Shown: one piece after another, positions 30,281 through 39,290 of the stretch | How positions within the stretch are numbered: the first letter of the stretch is position 1 | Layout of the letters: the number at the start of each line of letters is the position of its first letter | Source: Pasteuria penetrans | GTDB taxonomy: Bacteria > Bacillota > Bacilli > Thermoactinomycetales > Thermoactinomycetaceae | Reading direction: 5' to 3' | NCBI RefSeq assembly: GCF_900538055.1 | Contig: NZ_UZAC03000001.1 | Location: forward strand, 1,550,001 to 1,614,000 | Length of the DNA stretch: 64,000 bases | Program-made: the position numbers and the translations under genes | Notes under the pieces: generated by a model | What the model was told of the DNA's origin: nothing | What the model saw: only the letters and a program-made list of their open reading frames with translations | Databases searched by the model: none

Positions 30281-30658
30281 GCAAACACTCCCCCAGAGAA
30301 ATGGCTACCATACAGGGGGTATTAGCGGTGGAACATCCCAATCTCAAAGGAAAAGAAGAAACGAAAAATTCCTGTTAAGATGGTAAGCTCACTGATACCA
30401 AGACCAAGGAATCAAAGCCCAGCGAACCTATCCATGAGGCAAATGATCCGGACTGCCCGGATCATTTCACAAGCAACAGTGAAGGTAAGGGGATGGTATA
30501 GCGAGGCTGGGCAAAGTCAAATCAAAACACAGTTCGAGTATCCATCCGGCTGGGGCAGACGAGGCGGAGGCCACATAATTACGAAAGCATCACACGTAGG
30601 GTTCCGGGGGGCTAAGCCAAAATTTCGGATCTAAGAAAACCCACATTTCATCCTCTGC
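30281..30658. other. non-coding region with a perfect hairpin
   Basis: A perfect 11-bp hairpin, AAATGATCCGG-ACTGC-CCGGATCATTT, lies at ~30440-30470. The stretch at 30568-30612 (GCCACATAATTACGAAAGC... GGGTTCC) faintly recalls a decayed group II domain V. No gene is supported. Confidence 0.3.
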
Positions 30659-31309
30659 TCAATGAGAGTGAAAAAAATCACGGACCGATTGTGTTATTGC
30701 ATCACTTACATATTCAACGATGTCGTGGAACAGTTTCCTAAATTCCGGGACAAACAAAAAAAGAACCAGAAATACAGCTACACCAACCATTTCGAAGGGA
30801 TACAAAGCAACTCTGAGGGAACGAGGGAGGAAGGATGTTAGAATCCGATATCCGTCCAGGGGGGGAAGAGGGATGAGATTGAAGGTAAATAGAATCACAT
30901 TCGCACCGAAAAAAGCGTGGGTGAACTGGTAGACATAGGAATCATCCGGCATCCCACCGTAAACCTCTTGAAGTACGCAGGCACCCACAAGGGACAACAG
31001 AAAATTACTCATGGGCCCAGCGAGTATAGCAGCCATATACCCCAAGTTCGGATGATGGAGACGTGAATCATCGATAGGAACAGGACGAGCGTACCCTATA
31101 CCGGCAAGTAGAATAAACAAAAAGCCCATGGGATCTATATGACGAAGTGGATTGAGAGTCACGCGTCCCCTCTCATAGGCCGTCGGATCACCCAAACGAT
31201 ACGCTACCCATCCATGCGCCCATTCATGAACCGTGAGGCCTATGATAAAGGCGGGTAACCATATATGAATGTTTGCCAATTTTCCAACAAGGCCCTCGAA
31301 AATATTCAT
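30659..31309 (-). CDS. site-2 protease family (M50) membrane metalloprotease
   Basis: 216 residues from the ATG at 31309 (MNIFEGLVGK), which has AGGGGTG five bases upstream; the frame runs open to 31483 but that part is not protein-like for the family. The zinc-binding HEWAH is at residues 28-32 in the first membrane segment region, and the second motif NLIPLPPLDGYRI supplies the third ligand near residue ~160. There are about five membrane segments. It is a short, PDZ-less member of the type found widely in Bacillales; substrate unknown. It lies 125 bp downstream of the aconitase gene in the same direction. Confidence 0.9.
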   Translation of the reverse strand: MNIFEGLVGKLANIHIWLPAFIIGLTVHEWAHGWVAYRLGDPTAYERGRVTLNPLRHIDPMGFLFILLAGIGYARPVPIDDSRLHHPNLGYMAAILAGPMSNFLLSLVGACVLQEVYGGMPDDSYVYQFTHAFFGANVILFTFNLIPLPPLDGYRILTSFLPRSLRVALYPFEMVGVAVFLVLFLFVPEFRKLFHDIVEYVSDAITQSVRDFFHSH

Positions 31310-31433
31310 ACTACACCCCTTTCCTGTCCAATGATGGAACGGTACACACCATCTATGTATGCCAAAATACCAAAAACAAACAAAGAAAAACAAGGGCCCA
31401 GAAACTGCAGAGACCCTGTCGCTCCACTCTTGC

Positions 31434-34136
31434 TCACTTCTGCAAAATATTTCCGAGAACTGTAGGTAAAATACCACCCGCACGATAGTAGGATAACTCG
31501 ATAGCGCTATCCAGCCGCATCAGCAGGGGGACCAGAAAATGGGATCCATCCGTTTTTTCCACCGTAACCTGAAGTTGTGATCGGGACTGAAACTCCTCCG
31601 GAACGGCCGGTATGTCGATGCATTCCTCCCCCGTGAACCCATACGACTGCGCGCTATCCCCAGGCAAAAATTCCAAGGGTAAAACACCCATACCTACCAA
31701 ATTGCTCCGGTGGATCCTTTCAAAACTCTGTGCTATCACTGCCCGCACACCCAGCAAGAACGTTCCCTTAGCAGCCCAATCCCGTGAACTTCCCGTACCA
31801 TACTCTGTACCAGCCAGGATAACCAGAGGCCTCTTCTCGGTACGATATCGCATAGCTGCATCATAGATCGATAGGACCTCTCCACTGGGAAAGTGTCGAG
31901 TATACCCCCCCTCCTTTTCCGGTACCATGAGATTGCGAATACGCAAATTAGCGAATGTTCCTCTTGTCATCACACGATCATTCCCACGCCGCGATCCATA
32001 GGAGTTGAACTGAGCGATGGAAACTCCCTCATCTTGTAAGTATTTCCCAGCCGGGCTTGTGGAAGAAATCGCACCTGCTGGCGAGATGTGATCCGTCGTA
32101 ACAGAGTCACCCAAAAACACTAAAATATGGGCCCTGTGAATAGCAGCAAGTCTATCCCCCACAGTTACCTTATCGGTGAAGAAGGGCGGTTCCTGGATGT
32201 AGGTGGAACCGGGATCCCAAGCATAAAGTAATCCATGGGGAGTGGGAAGTTCATTCCACTTTTCATTGGCAGTGAACGTCTCGGAGTACTGTTGTTGAAA
32301 CTGCTCCCTGTTCATCGCAGAAACCGCAGCCGCCTCCACCTCTTCCCCGCTTGGCCACAGATCCAAAAAATAAATAGGGTGACCCGCCGCATCCTCACCA
32401 ATAGGATCGTTCAACAAGTCGATATCCACCGTACCCGCCAGCGCGTAGGCCACTACCAGAGGGGGAGAGGCAAGGTAATTAGCCTTCACCAACGAGTGGA
32501 TACGCCCTTCAAAATTCCGATTGCCCGATAACACCGCAGCTACCGTCAACTCCCTCGTATGTATCGCCTCCTCCACCTCTGGCTCCAGTGGCCCACTATT
32601 ACCGATACAGGTTGCACACCCGTAGCCGGCCAAGTAAAAACCCAACCGTTGCAGAGGGGATAACAAACCCGCCTTTTCCAGATAAGCCGTTACCACTTTG
32701 GAGCCGGGAGTGAGACTGCACTTTACGTAAGCCGGTACACGGAGGCCCCTTTCCACCGCCTTTTTAGCCAGGAGACCCGCCCCCAACATAACGGAGGGAT
32801 TGCTGGTATTGGTACAACTGGTAATCGCAGCAATCACCACGGAACCATGCCTAAGTTCCTCGCTCTGCCCGTGCAAGGAAAGGGGAACAGACCGGTTCAA
32901 ATCCCCCTTGCCGATACCAAAACCCCTCTCGGAAACCGATTGGGTCAACACCTTGCACCATGACTTTTTCATATCGGCCAGGGCTACACGATCCTGCGGC
33001 CTCTTGGGGCCCGAAAGACTGGGTACCACCTCACCCAAATCCAACTCCAACTGTGTGGAATACTTCGGGTCGGGTTCCTCGGCCCTCCAAAACAGACCTT
33101 GTGCCTCGCAGTATCGTTGTACCATCTCGATAACCTGGTCGGAACGACCCGTATCACGAAGATACCGCAATGTCTCCTGATCTACAGGGAAAAAACCAGT
33201 GGTTGCCCCATACTCAGGAGCCATGTTAGCCACAGTAGCCCGATCAGCTAAACTAAGCGACGCGAAACCGGGTCCAAAAAATTCCACAAATTTTCCCACT
33301 ACACCATGCGCACGCAACATCTCCGTCACCGTCAACGCTAAATCTGTGGCCGTTGCCCCCGGGGATAAAGAGCCCTGCAGCCGTACACCTATGACCTTGG
33401 GTGCCGCGAAAAAGAGTGGATGACCCAACATACAGGCCTCCGCCTCAATACCACCTACACCCCAACCCAACACACCCAGTCCATTGATCATCGTCGTGTG
33501 GGAATCCGTACCTACCAAAGTGTCCGGGACTAGTACGGGCCCATCCTCCCCCTCAAGCACGGAAACCACCCGGGCCAAATACTCCAGATTCACCTGGTGA
33601 ACGATTCCCGTGGAGGGAGGAACCACACGAAAATTGGCAAAGGATTCCGAAGCCCAACGCAACAAACGATAGCGCTCCTCGTTACGGGCAAACTCCCTCT
33701 CTACATTGAAATTCAAGGCATCGGCGGTCCCCGCCCGATCCACAATCACAGAGTGATCGATCACAAGATCCACAGAAACAGCAGGACTGATTCGGGCCGG
33801 GTCCCCCCCCCTCCTGGCCACGGCCGAGCGCAGAGCAGCGAGATCTACAACCGCCGGGACACCGGTAAAGTCCTGTAATACAATTCGCGATGGCCTAAAG
33901 GCCACTTCACCCGGATCTGTCTCGTCCCGCTGCCAATTCAACAGGTTGGTTATGTGTGCCTCCGTAATGACTTTACCATCGTACTGGCGGACCATGGCTT
34001 CCAAAACGATCCGCAAGGAGAAAGGAATACTCCCCAAATCCACACCTAGCTGGGTCGCTACCCGCGGCAAATCATAATAAGTATACGTTGTTTTCCCTAT
34101 AGAAAGGGTGGAACGAGCAAAAGAATAATCATCCAT
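31434..34136 (-). CDS. acnA: aconitate hydratase (AcnA/CitB type)
   Basis: Converts citrate to isocitrate in the TCA cycle; the apo-form of this family also binds RNA as an iron-responsive regulator. From the ATG at 34136 (MDDYSFARSTL, GGGGG upstream) it is ~900 residues, the normal size for AcnA. The 4Fe-4S ligands appear as SCTNTSNPSVM and GCATCIGNSGPL, and the C-terminal swivel domain with GTEYGTGSSRDWAAKG and FERIHRSNLVGMGVLPLEF is intact. The frame start at 34208 would add 24 unlike residues. Confidence 0.97.
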   Translation of the reverse strand: MDDYSFARSTLSIGKTTYTYYDLPRVATQLGVDLGSIPFSLRIVLEAMVRQYDGKVITEAHITNLLNWQRDETDPGEVAFRPSRIVLQDFTGVPAVVDLAALRSAVARRGGDPARISPAVSVDLVIDHSVIVDRAGTADALNFNVEREFARNEERYRLLRWASESFANFRVVPPSTGIVHQVNLEYLARVVSVLEGEDGPVLVPDTLVGTDSHTTMINGLGVLGWGVGGIEAEACMLGHPLFFAAPKVIGVRLQGSLSPGATATDLALTVTEMLRAHGVVGKFVEFFGPGFASLSLADRATVANMAPEYGATTGFFPVDQETLRYLRDTGRSDQVIEMVQRYCEAQGLFWRAEEPDPKYSTQLELDLGEVVPSLSGPKRPQDRVALADMKKSWCKVLTQSVSERGFGIGKGDLNRSVPLSLHGQSEELRHGSVVIAAITSCTNTSNPSVMLGAGLLAKKAVERGLRVPAYVKCSLTPGSKVVTAYLEKAGLLSPLQRLGFYLAGYGCATCIGNSGPLEPEVEEAIHTRELTVAAVLSGNRNFEGRIHSLVKANYLASPPLVVAYALAGTVDIDLLNDPIGEDAAGHPIYFLDLWPSGEEVEAAAVSAMNREQFQQQYSETFTANEKWNELPTPHGLLYAWDPGSTYIQEPPFFTDKVTVGDRLAAIHRAHILVFLGDSVTTDHISPAGAISSTSPAGKYLQDEGVSIAQFNSYGSRRGNDRVMTRGTFANLRIRNLMVPEKEGGYTRHFPSGEVLSIYDAAMRYRTEKRPLVILAGTEYGTGSSRDWAAKGTFLLGVRAVIAQSFERIHRSNLVGMGVLPLEFLPGDSAQSYGFTGEECIDIPAVPEEFQSRSQLQVTVEKTDGSHFLVPLLMRLDSAIELSYYRAGGILPTVLGNILQK

Positions 34137-34418
34137 TCTACAACCCCCATCTTCTTTCCATGTAAGGGGGACACCATCCACAAACCCCGCCCCACACTCC
34201 TGAACCATTACGTTCGCGGAAAAGATCTATATCTATTGTAACAGCCTACCGAAAGGAACTCCAATCCCTTCATCTCACTCCAATCTCCCTATCGTTCGGA
34301 AATCACTTTCTCCCATGGGGGATAAGGAGACGACAAAGCATAATAAATAATCCCCCCAATCCCATAGTATGTTGCGCAAATCACGTACAAAAACAAAAAT
34401 TCCCATAGTACTCCCACT

Positions 34419-35270
34419 TTAGGGGACAGCAACCGCTAGTTTTACTTCAGCCGCATAACAACGCCAATGTCTCTCTAGAACCCAAACGTAATGATCCACT
34501 TGCGTACGCAAACCAACCGATAGCCTTTTGTAATTGGTGCCAAAAAAACAGGTGGCCAGATAATCAACAGCATACTCAGAAAGCCATTCCCAACTCTTTT
34601 CCTCCAAAACCGGTAGCTGAATTTCATATAGAAAAACGGACCGGAAAATAGCCCTCTGTTCTATGCATTTGGGACCACCGCCACAGCTTCCCTCGCGGAG
34701 AAGAGAACGACGCAAATAACGCCACAACATACGATAATTTGTGTCATTCAAAAGTTGTGTATGCCAATACACCACGTAAAAATCAAGGACACGAAAACGC
34801 AATCCCTCACCCGGCCTGCGAACGAACCGGCCTACCCAACGCCTCGCGATCTGGTTGAGTGCCTCAAGGAAATCCCCTCTTGCCTTGAGACAAGCCCCTA
34901 AATTTGCCTCCAGCTCTTCGTACATCGAACGAAGGGCCCCACGCACTTCCAAATTGGGCTCACAACAAACCAACCATTCACGAGCCCTCCGTAGCCGTCC
35001 CCCTGCGATGAGGAGGGGAACCACTACCCCCCCTGGCGAACGAGGTGTCTCACGCCGCCCATCAGCGGGATCGTAACCCATCGTACTCAGAACACTGGGG
35101 GGCTCCCATAGAACCGGATTGCTCTCATCCCGATCCCAAAAGAGAAGGGCAAATGCACTATTTTTCCATATTCCAATGGAAATGAACCACAAAACAAAAA
35201 CACAACCATAACGCCGAAGGGATCGACAAAGAAAATTTAGTGGTGAGCACCTACTACACCCCGCAAACAT
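34419..35270 (-). CDS. hypothetical exported protein
   Basis: 283 residues from the ATG at 35270, which has AGGGGTG seven bases upstream (frame open to 35321). The N-terminus carries basic residues (RSLRRYG) and a hydrophobic segment (CVFVLWFISIGIW), a likely signal anchor. The rest is soluble, rich in Arg, Trp, Tyr and Leu, probably helical, with a CGGGPKC pair in the middle. No family recognised. Codon and base use match the neighbouring minus-strand genes, so it is likely real. It is separate from the aconitase gene (~280 bp downstream). Confidence 0.65.
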   Translation of the reverse strand: MFAGCSRCSPLNFLCRSLRRYGCVFVLWFISIGIWKNSAFALLFWDRDESNPVLWEPPSVLSTMGYDPADGRRETPRSPGGVVVPLLIAGGRLRRAREWLVCCEPNLEVRGALRSMYEELEANLGACLKARGDFLEALNQIARRWVGRFVRRPGEGLRFRVLDFYVVYWHTQLLNDTNYRMLWRYLRRSLLREGSCGGGPKCIEQRAIFRSVFLYEIQLPVLEEKSWEWLSEYAVDYLATCFFGTNYKRLSVGLRTQVDHYVWVLERHWRCYAAEVKLAVAVP

Positions 35271-35752
35271 AACCAAAACACCCCTCCCGAATAATGAAAT
35301 CCCTTGTTCCACATTACACAAAAGGATTATTAGATGTTATTTTCTAAAAATAACTGCTATTTTATATATTTTCATTTTAGAGAATATTCGATGTTATGTA
35401 GGAAAACAACGTAAAGGGGAACCCCCTACCAACACGCCCATAGGGCTCACTGTTTTAAGAAGTCATAGGAGAGACCAGGAAAATGCGGGGTCCGTTCTGC
35501 TCCCCTTGTTATTGCCCTCATCCTGGACACATCCCCCATAGCAACAAATCTATCAACCGCAGTATCCCGGACCACAGCACAGACCCTATGCCCAGAACAC
35601 GACCAACAACCCCCCATGCTATTTTCTATGTATCACTCCCATACAAACCCGTCCGGGGGACAACACCTCTACCTGATCCGTGAAAAAACAACGAAGCCGT
35701 ACTGGTATCCCCCTAGCCAACCAATACAATGCTCCCACTACCCCAGAAGTTC
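35271..35752. other. intergenic region
   Basis: No gene convincingly supported. AT-rich at 35320-35400; a 66-codon plus-strand frame at 35483 has no ribosome site or recognisable product. Confidence 0.4.
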
Positions 35753-36151
35753 TCATTTTTTGAGAACACCAAATTCCTGAACCAAGCGCCGCAACTCCGG
35801 ATCTATGACCTGAATGCGAAAGGGGGAAAACGTAAAGTCGTGACCCTCACTATGCAGCTTATCATAATATTGACGAGCTAGGGTTTTCAGGGATCCTAGA
35901 TGAATACCCCTATACACTGGCTCCCCATAAGGCGCCAATTTCGTTAAGGCCGCCTCCATTAACTTCCGCGCCCCCCCTAAATTACAGTTCCGATGATGAT
36001 ACAAACAAACAGCCACTTGTAACAACCCCTGATAAAAAGGATCCCGAGCTGTTTCAAGCCAGAGTGCTTCTAATACCTCATGACACTCAAAATAATCCTC
36101 TGTTACATTAAAATGATGAAAAAATTCCACATACAACGGAGAATAGGACAT
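35753..36151 (-). CDS. DUF309 family protein
   Basis: 132 residues. The family hallmark FNVTEDYFECHEVLEALW is followed by FYQGLLQVAVCLYHHRNCNLGGARKLMEAAL, the conserved helical hairpin of DUF309 proteins, whose function is unknown. The ATG at 36151 has AAGGGGGAT nine bases before it. Length is normal. Single gene between the thioesterase gene and an intergenic region. Confidence 0.88.
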   Translation of the reverse strand: MSYSPLYVEFFHHFNVTEDYFECHEVLEALWLETARDPFYQGLLQVAVCLYHHRNCNLGGARKLMEAALTKLAPYGEPVYRGIHLGSLKTLARQYYDKLHSEGHDFTFSPFRIQVIDPELRRLVQEFGVLKK

Positions 36152-36288
36152 GGTTCATCCCCCTTATTCCCTTTATCGACCATACAAAGATAAATATTCT
36201 TTCAAATAAGGAAAACAGCCCACACCTACTCCCATCGATCCACCTCCCACGATGCAATGGGAATCCCCAGGGGACAACGCAACAACAC

Positions 36289-36717
36289 CTATGGAACGCG
36301 ATCGGAACTCCCGAAAGCAGCACGCAACTCCGGCAACAAGGGTACCGCGCATCGCATTTTGAGATCGAGGAGCACACTAACCACCTCGGCGACGGACATA
36401 CATTCCCCCTGTACATCCAATATCTCGTTCTTCACTGTGAAACTGGTGCGTCCTGTCCTGAGAGGATGGGTCGTCACCTGCAGACGCTGATCAACATGAA
36501 TTTCACGGTGGTAATCGATACGAACATGGACAACAGCTACACCCAACCCCTTGGCATCCAACACCCTTGGAGACAAGTGACAATCGGAGAGCCACTCCCC
36601 ACGGGACCATTCCATATACTCCAAATACTTTGCATGATTCAGATGGCCCATTCTATCGATTTCCGTTGAGCGAACTTTTACCACAATGGATGCCCCCACA
36701 GGATACACCCCCCTCAT
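36289..36717 (-). CDS. acyl-CoA thioesterase, hotdog fold (4HBT)
   Basis: About 140 residues. STEIDRMGHLNHAKYLEYMEWSRGEWL is the classic 4HBT active-site helix region (Asp/His/Asn then Glu/Arg), and VHVRIDYHREIHVDQRLQVTTHPLRTGRTSFTVKNEI follows as the beta-sheet. Such enzymes hydrolyse acyl thioesters. The ATG at 36717 (MRGVYPVGAS) is a plausible start, but AGGGGGG just inside it could instead serve the GTG at ~36699; the frame opens at 36768. Confidence 0.85.
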   Translation of the reverse strand: MRGVYPVGASIVVKVRSTEIDRMGHLNHAKYLEYMEWSRGEWLSDCHLSPRVLDAKGLGVAVVHVRIDYHREIHVDQRLQVTTHPLRTGRTSFTVKNEILDVQGECMSVAEVVSVLLDLKMRCAVPLLPELRAAFGSSDRVP

Positions 36718-37129
36718 GCTACATATTGTAACACAGCCACTCCATGCTCGGAAAACGCAAAAGACCATCCAGGACCATCTGCCGCAGATTCCGCAGGCAA
36801 GCCAGGTCCGGTGGGTACATCAGTCCCCCCGAAGTTGGGGGAATCATCCCTGTAGAACAGAAGTATATGCAATAAAAAATAAAATAGTATAAAAATTATA
36901 TAAAAAGGTTGATAATGAATCAAAAACAGGGAGTGACGAAGAATTCCATAAATGTTGAGGAAAGAAAAAAAGGAAAGTTCACACAACCATCCCTGCACCC
37001 TTCCCCCCATCGATCCAAATTCCTTTAGAACGATGGATGGGTTTCCAGAAACCCATCCGAAGGAAAATCCTGGGTTCCCCAGTACAATCAGCCACAGATG
37101 TCGCAATAGGAAAAGCAAACGGGAAGATC
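36718..37129. other. intergenic region between thioesterase and rseP
   Basis: An open minus-strand frame (36714-37145) with an AT-rich hydrophobic middle overlaps both neighbours and has no ribosome site; I do not count it as a gene. Nothing else seen. Confidence 0.4.
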
Positions 37130-38539
37130 CTAAGTCTGAATCCATTGGAGCACATCGCCAAGACTCAAGTAGATAAGAAACAACATGAGAAAAACAAAAC
37201 TAGCATAATATAAACCCATCTGTATACGTTCATCGATAGGACGACCGATCAACATTTCAATGAATAGAAGAAACAATCTCCCTCCATCCAACATAGGTAT
37301 GAAGGGGATGAGATTGAGGATGGCAAGATTGATACTGAGAACGGCCATGATAAAAACTAGGGTGGGTACACCACCAGACAATATGGCTCGGGGTAATACA
37401 CTGAAAAGGATCCCCAACATCCCACTCACCTTACGATCCGGTCCCTGCAACGGAATACCTCTCTGGAGAATATCCTTTATACTCTTGACGGTCCACGATG
37501 TTACCCAGCCCATTTGAACTAAACTCATTTTGGGAACATCCAACCAACCCTGTTCACCGGGAACATAGGTCCCTTGTATCCCCAACGCACCCAGTCTGTC
37601 CCCCACCTCCTCCCCCGTGGATACAACTCTCCCCTGCATAGAACCTGCCATTTCCTGATGGGGGAAGGTCACATCCTCCAAACGATCCCCCCTCTTCACT
37701 GTCAACTTCAGGGATTGGGAAGAATCAAACCCCCTTACCATTACATTTCTGAGAAATTCCCTCCCAAGCACCTCAAATTCATCGACAGAAACCAGGATGT
37801 CCCCAGACTGCAAACCCTGATCCATGGCTATACTCCCGGGGGCCACATGGGTGATTATCCATTGGTCCTTATCGGAAATCGCTGTGAACAGTGCAAACAA
37901 CGGTATAGTAAACAGGAGGTTGGCCAGTGGACCCCCAAAGATTGTCAGAACCCTCTGACCCAGGGTCTTAGAATCATAACGACACGACTTAGGTACGACT
38001 TCGATAGGCGATCGTTCGGAATCCCTATGCACTAACGCCCCCATAACCAAGGGATACATTGTGGATGATGCCTCTTCCCCCTGTGATTCGGCCAAGGAAA
38101 TCACCAAACGATCCGTATCAATCCCCCTTACCCAACCCGTAATCCAGAAATGAGGGGCCACACCAACATTACCATCCGATCCCTTTTTTACAGAATCCCC
38201 AGGATCATATAAGTAAAGTTCCTCCGCCCCCCCATCACCGTTCAACCGTACATATACCCTATGGCCCAATGGGATATCGGGTTTCGTTTCCTCCGCTCCC
38301 AACATTCCAGCCATACGAACAAACCCACCGATAGGGATCCAACGAACACTATAAATCGTATCCCCCCATTTTTTGGACCACGCCCTTGGACCAAAACCAA
38401 CAGCAAATTCACTCACAAAAATACCGCAATAGCGGGCGAATATATAATGGCCGAGTTCATGTACGAATATCAAAACACCGAACATGACAAGACCCACTAC
38501 AACCAACAACGGCCACACCAGAGAACCTTCCATCATCAT
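37130..38539 (-). CDS. rseP: RseP/RasP-type intramembrane zinc protease
   Basis: Site-2 protease that cleaves anti-sigma factors and signal-peptide remnants in the membrane. About 469 residues from the ATG-ATG-ATG cluster at ~38539, preceded by GGAGGGG; the frame opens at a TTG at 38632. VHELGHYIFARY gives the zinc site in the first membrane segment. A PDZ domain lies around residues 230-320 (APGSIAMDQGLQSGDILVSV), and NLIPFIPMLDGGRLF near the C-terminus supplies the third ligand. An ~85-residue insert between the first membrane segment and the PDZ (LYLYDPGDSVKKGSDG...) is longer than usual. Neither dxr nor proS, common neighbours in Bacillus, is next to it. Confidence 0.93.
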   Translation of the reverse strand: MMMEGSLVWPLLVVVGLVMFGVLIFVHELGHYIFARYCGIFVSEFAVGFGPRAWSKKWGDTIYSVRWIPIGGFVRMAGMLGAEETKPDIPLGHRVYVRLNGDGGAEELYLYDPGDSVKKGSDGNVGVAPHFWITGWVRGIDTDRLVISLAESQGEEASSTMYPLVMGALVHRDSERSPIEVVPKSCRYDSKTLGQRVLTIFGGPLANLLFTIPLFALFTAISDKDQWIITHVAPGSIAMDQGLQSGDILVSVDEFEVLGREFLRNVMVRGFDSSQSLKLTVKRGDRLEDVTFPHQEMAGSMQGRVVSTGEEVGDRLGALGIQGTYVPGEQGWLDVPKMSLVQMGWVTSWTVKSIKDILQRGIPLQGPDRKVSGMLGILFSVLPRAILSGGVPTLVFIMAVLSINLAILNLIPFIPMLDGGRLFLLFIEMLIGRPIDERIQMGLYYASFVFLMLFLIYLSLGDVLQWIQT

Positions 38540-38984
38540 CGATCCCCTCCGTCGCAACCAACCCATGCCATATCCCGATCCTTCATCCCCACCCATCTTT
38601 GAAGTATCCTTCACAACAATCCCAAAATCCAAGATATAGGGAAATTATGAACCCAGAAAGGCCCTGGAAGAAAAGCAAAACCGAAAAAGGCAGGGATCCT
38701 GAAAATCTAGAACGGAATGGGAACCCAAACAATATCCCAAACCGGAAATGGAGCCAAGGATCGAATTAGGAACTCCATTGGGAGGTTCTTTGAACCCAAG
38801 CTCCTTACGTGGTGGACACAACTCATACAACATTTCCCTTCCGTTTTTCAGAGCCAGACCCTGTTTTCCCATTCAGACGAAATTCTCCCTTTCTGTAGGA
38901 ATTTTTAATTAAATTTTTTTACTATAGATTCTATTTTCCTTGTTTTTTATTCATATTAAGGATGTTTAGTACAAAAAACCCCCT
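38540..38984. other. intergenic region upstream of rseP
   Basis: A 75-codon minus-strand frame (38645-38872) exists but has no ribosome site or recognisable family. AT-rich from 38900. No supported gene. Confidence 0.35.
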
Positions 38985-39115
38985 AATCCATATCTACTTA
39001 TAAATAAAATTATTTATAAAAAGTTTCTATAGATAGTAGGGGGTAAAAAATGATGGGGTTGGAACTGTTGCTACCACCATGATTTGCACCAACACCATAA
39101 ATTATATATATATTT
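38985..39115 (-). repeat. GVGAN element, copy at 39 kb
   Basis: On the minus strand this reads GVGANHGGSNSSNPIIFYPL, then LSIETFYK and a stop. The copy at 62684-62790 reads GVGANYNGDSSKPPTQ... LLSIENFFQ and stop, with a 9-base in-frame gap between them. Both have an inverted repeat at the plus-strand left edge (here TATAAATAA/TTATTTATA) and share ATTTGCACCAACRCCAT. No start codon precedes the GVG frame, so it may be a structured RNA/DNA element or a gene tail rather than a complete gene. Confidence 0.45.
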
Positions 39116-39176
39116 TATTTACATAAACACTAGTACAGGGAACTAGTGTTCGCAAATCCTTGAGGAGGGGTGTTCA

Positions 39177-39227
39177 ATGGACGCAAACAACAAAAAACGA
39201 CCCGCCCCTCCGCATACCCCTGCGTAA
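39177..39227 (+). CDS. candidate 16-residue small ORF
   Basis: MDANNKKRPAPPHTPA, with a near-perfect ribosome site (GAGGAGGGG, seven bases before ATG). Directly upstream is a perfect 9-bp hairpin (AACACTAGT/ACTAGTGTT, ~39125-39150) and AT-rich promoter-like DNA. The strong initiation signal in otherwise empty DNA is the only evidence that it is translated. Confidence 0.35.
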   Translation: MDANNKKRPAPPHTPA

Positions 39228-39243
39228 AAAGAGGACATCCTCT
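39226..39243 (-). terminator. terminator of the pdh operon, weak
   Basis: On the minus strand AGAGGATGTCCTCT is followed by TTTTT, ~50 bp beyond the lpd stop. The stem is short. Confidence 0.4.
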
Positions 39244-39290
39244 GTTATAGATGCGCCCCAGGGAAAAAAACATCAAGCACCTTCCTTTTC

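Noticed and set aside
36714-37145. 143-codon hydrophobic minus-strand ORF between thioesterase and rseP
   Set aside because: Overlaps both real genes, AT-rich bias explains the Phe/Leu/Ile content, no ribosome site.
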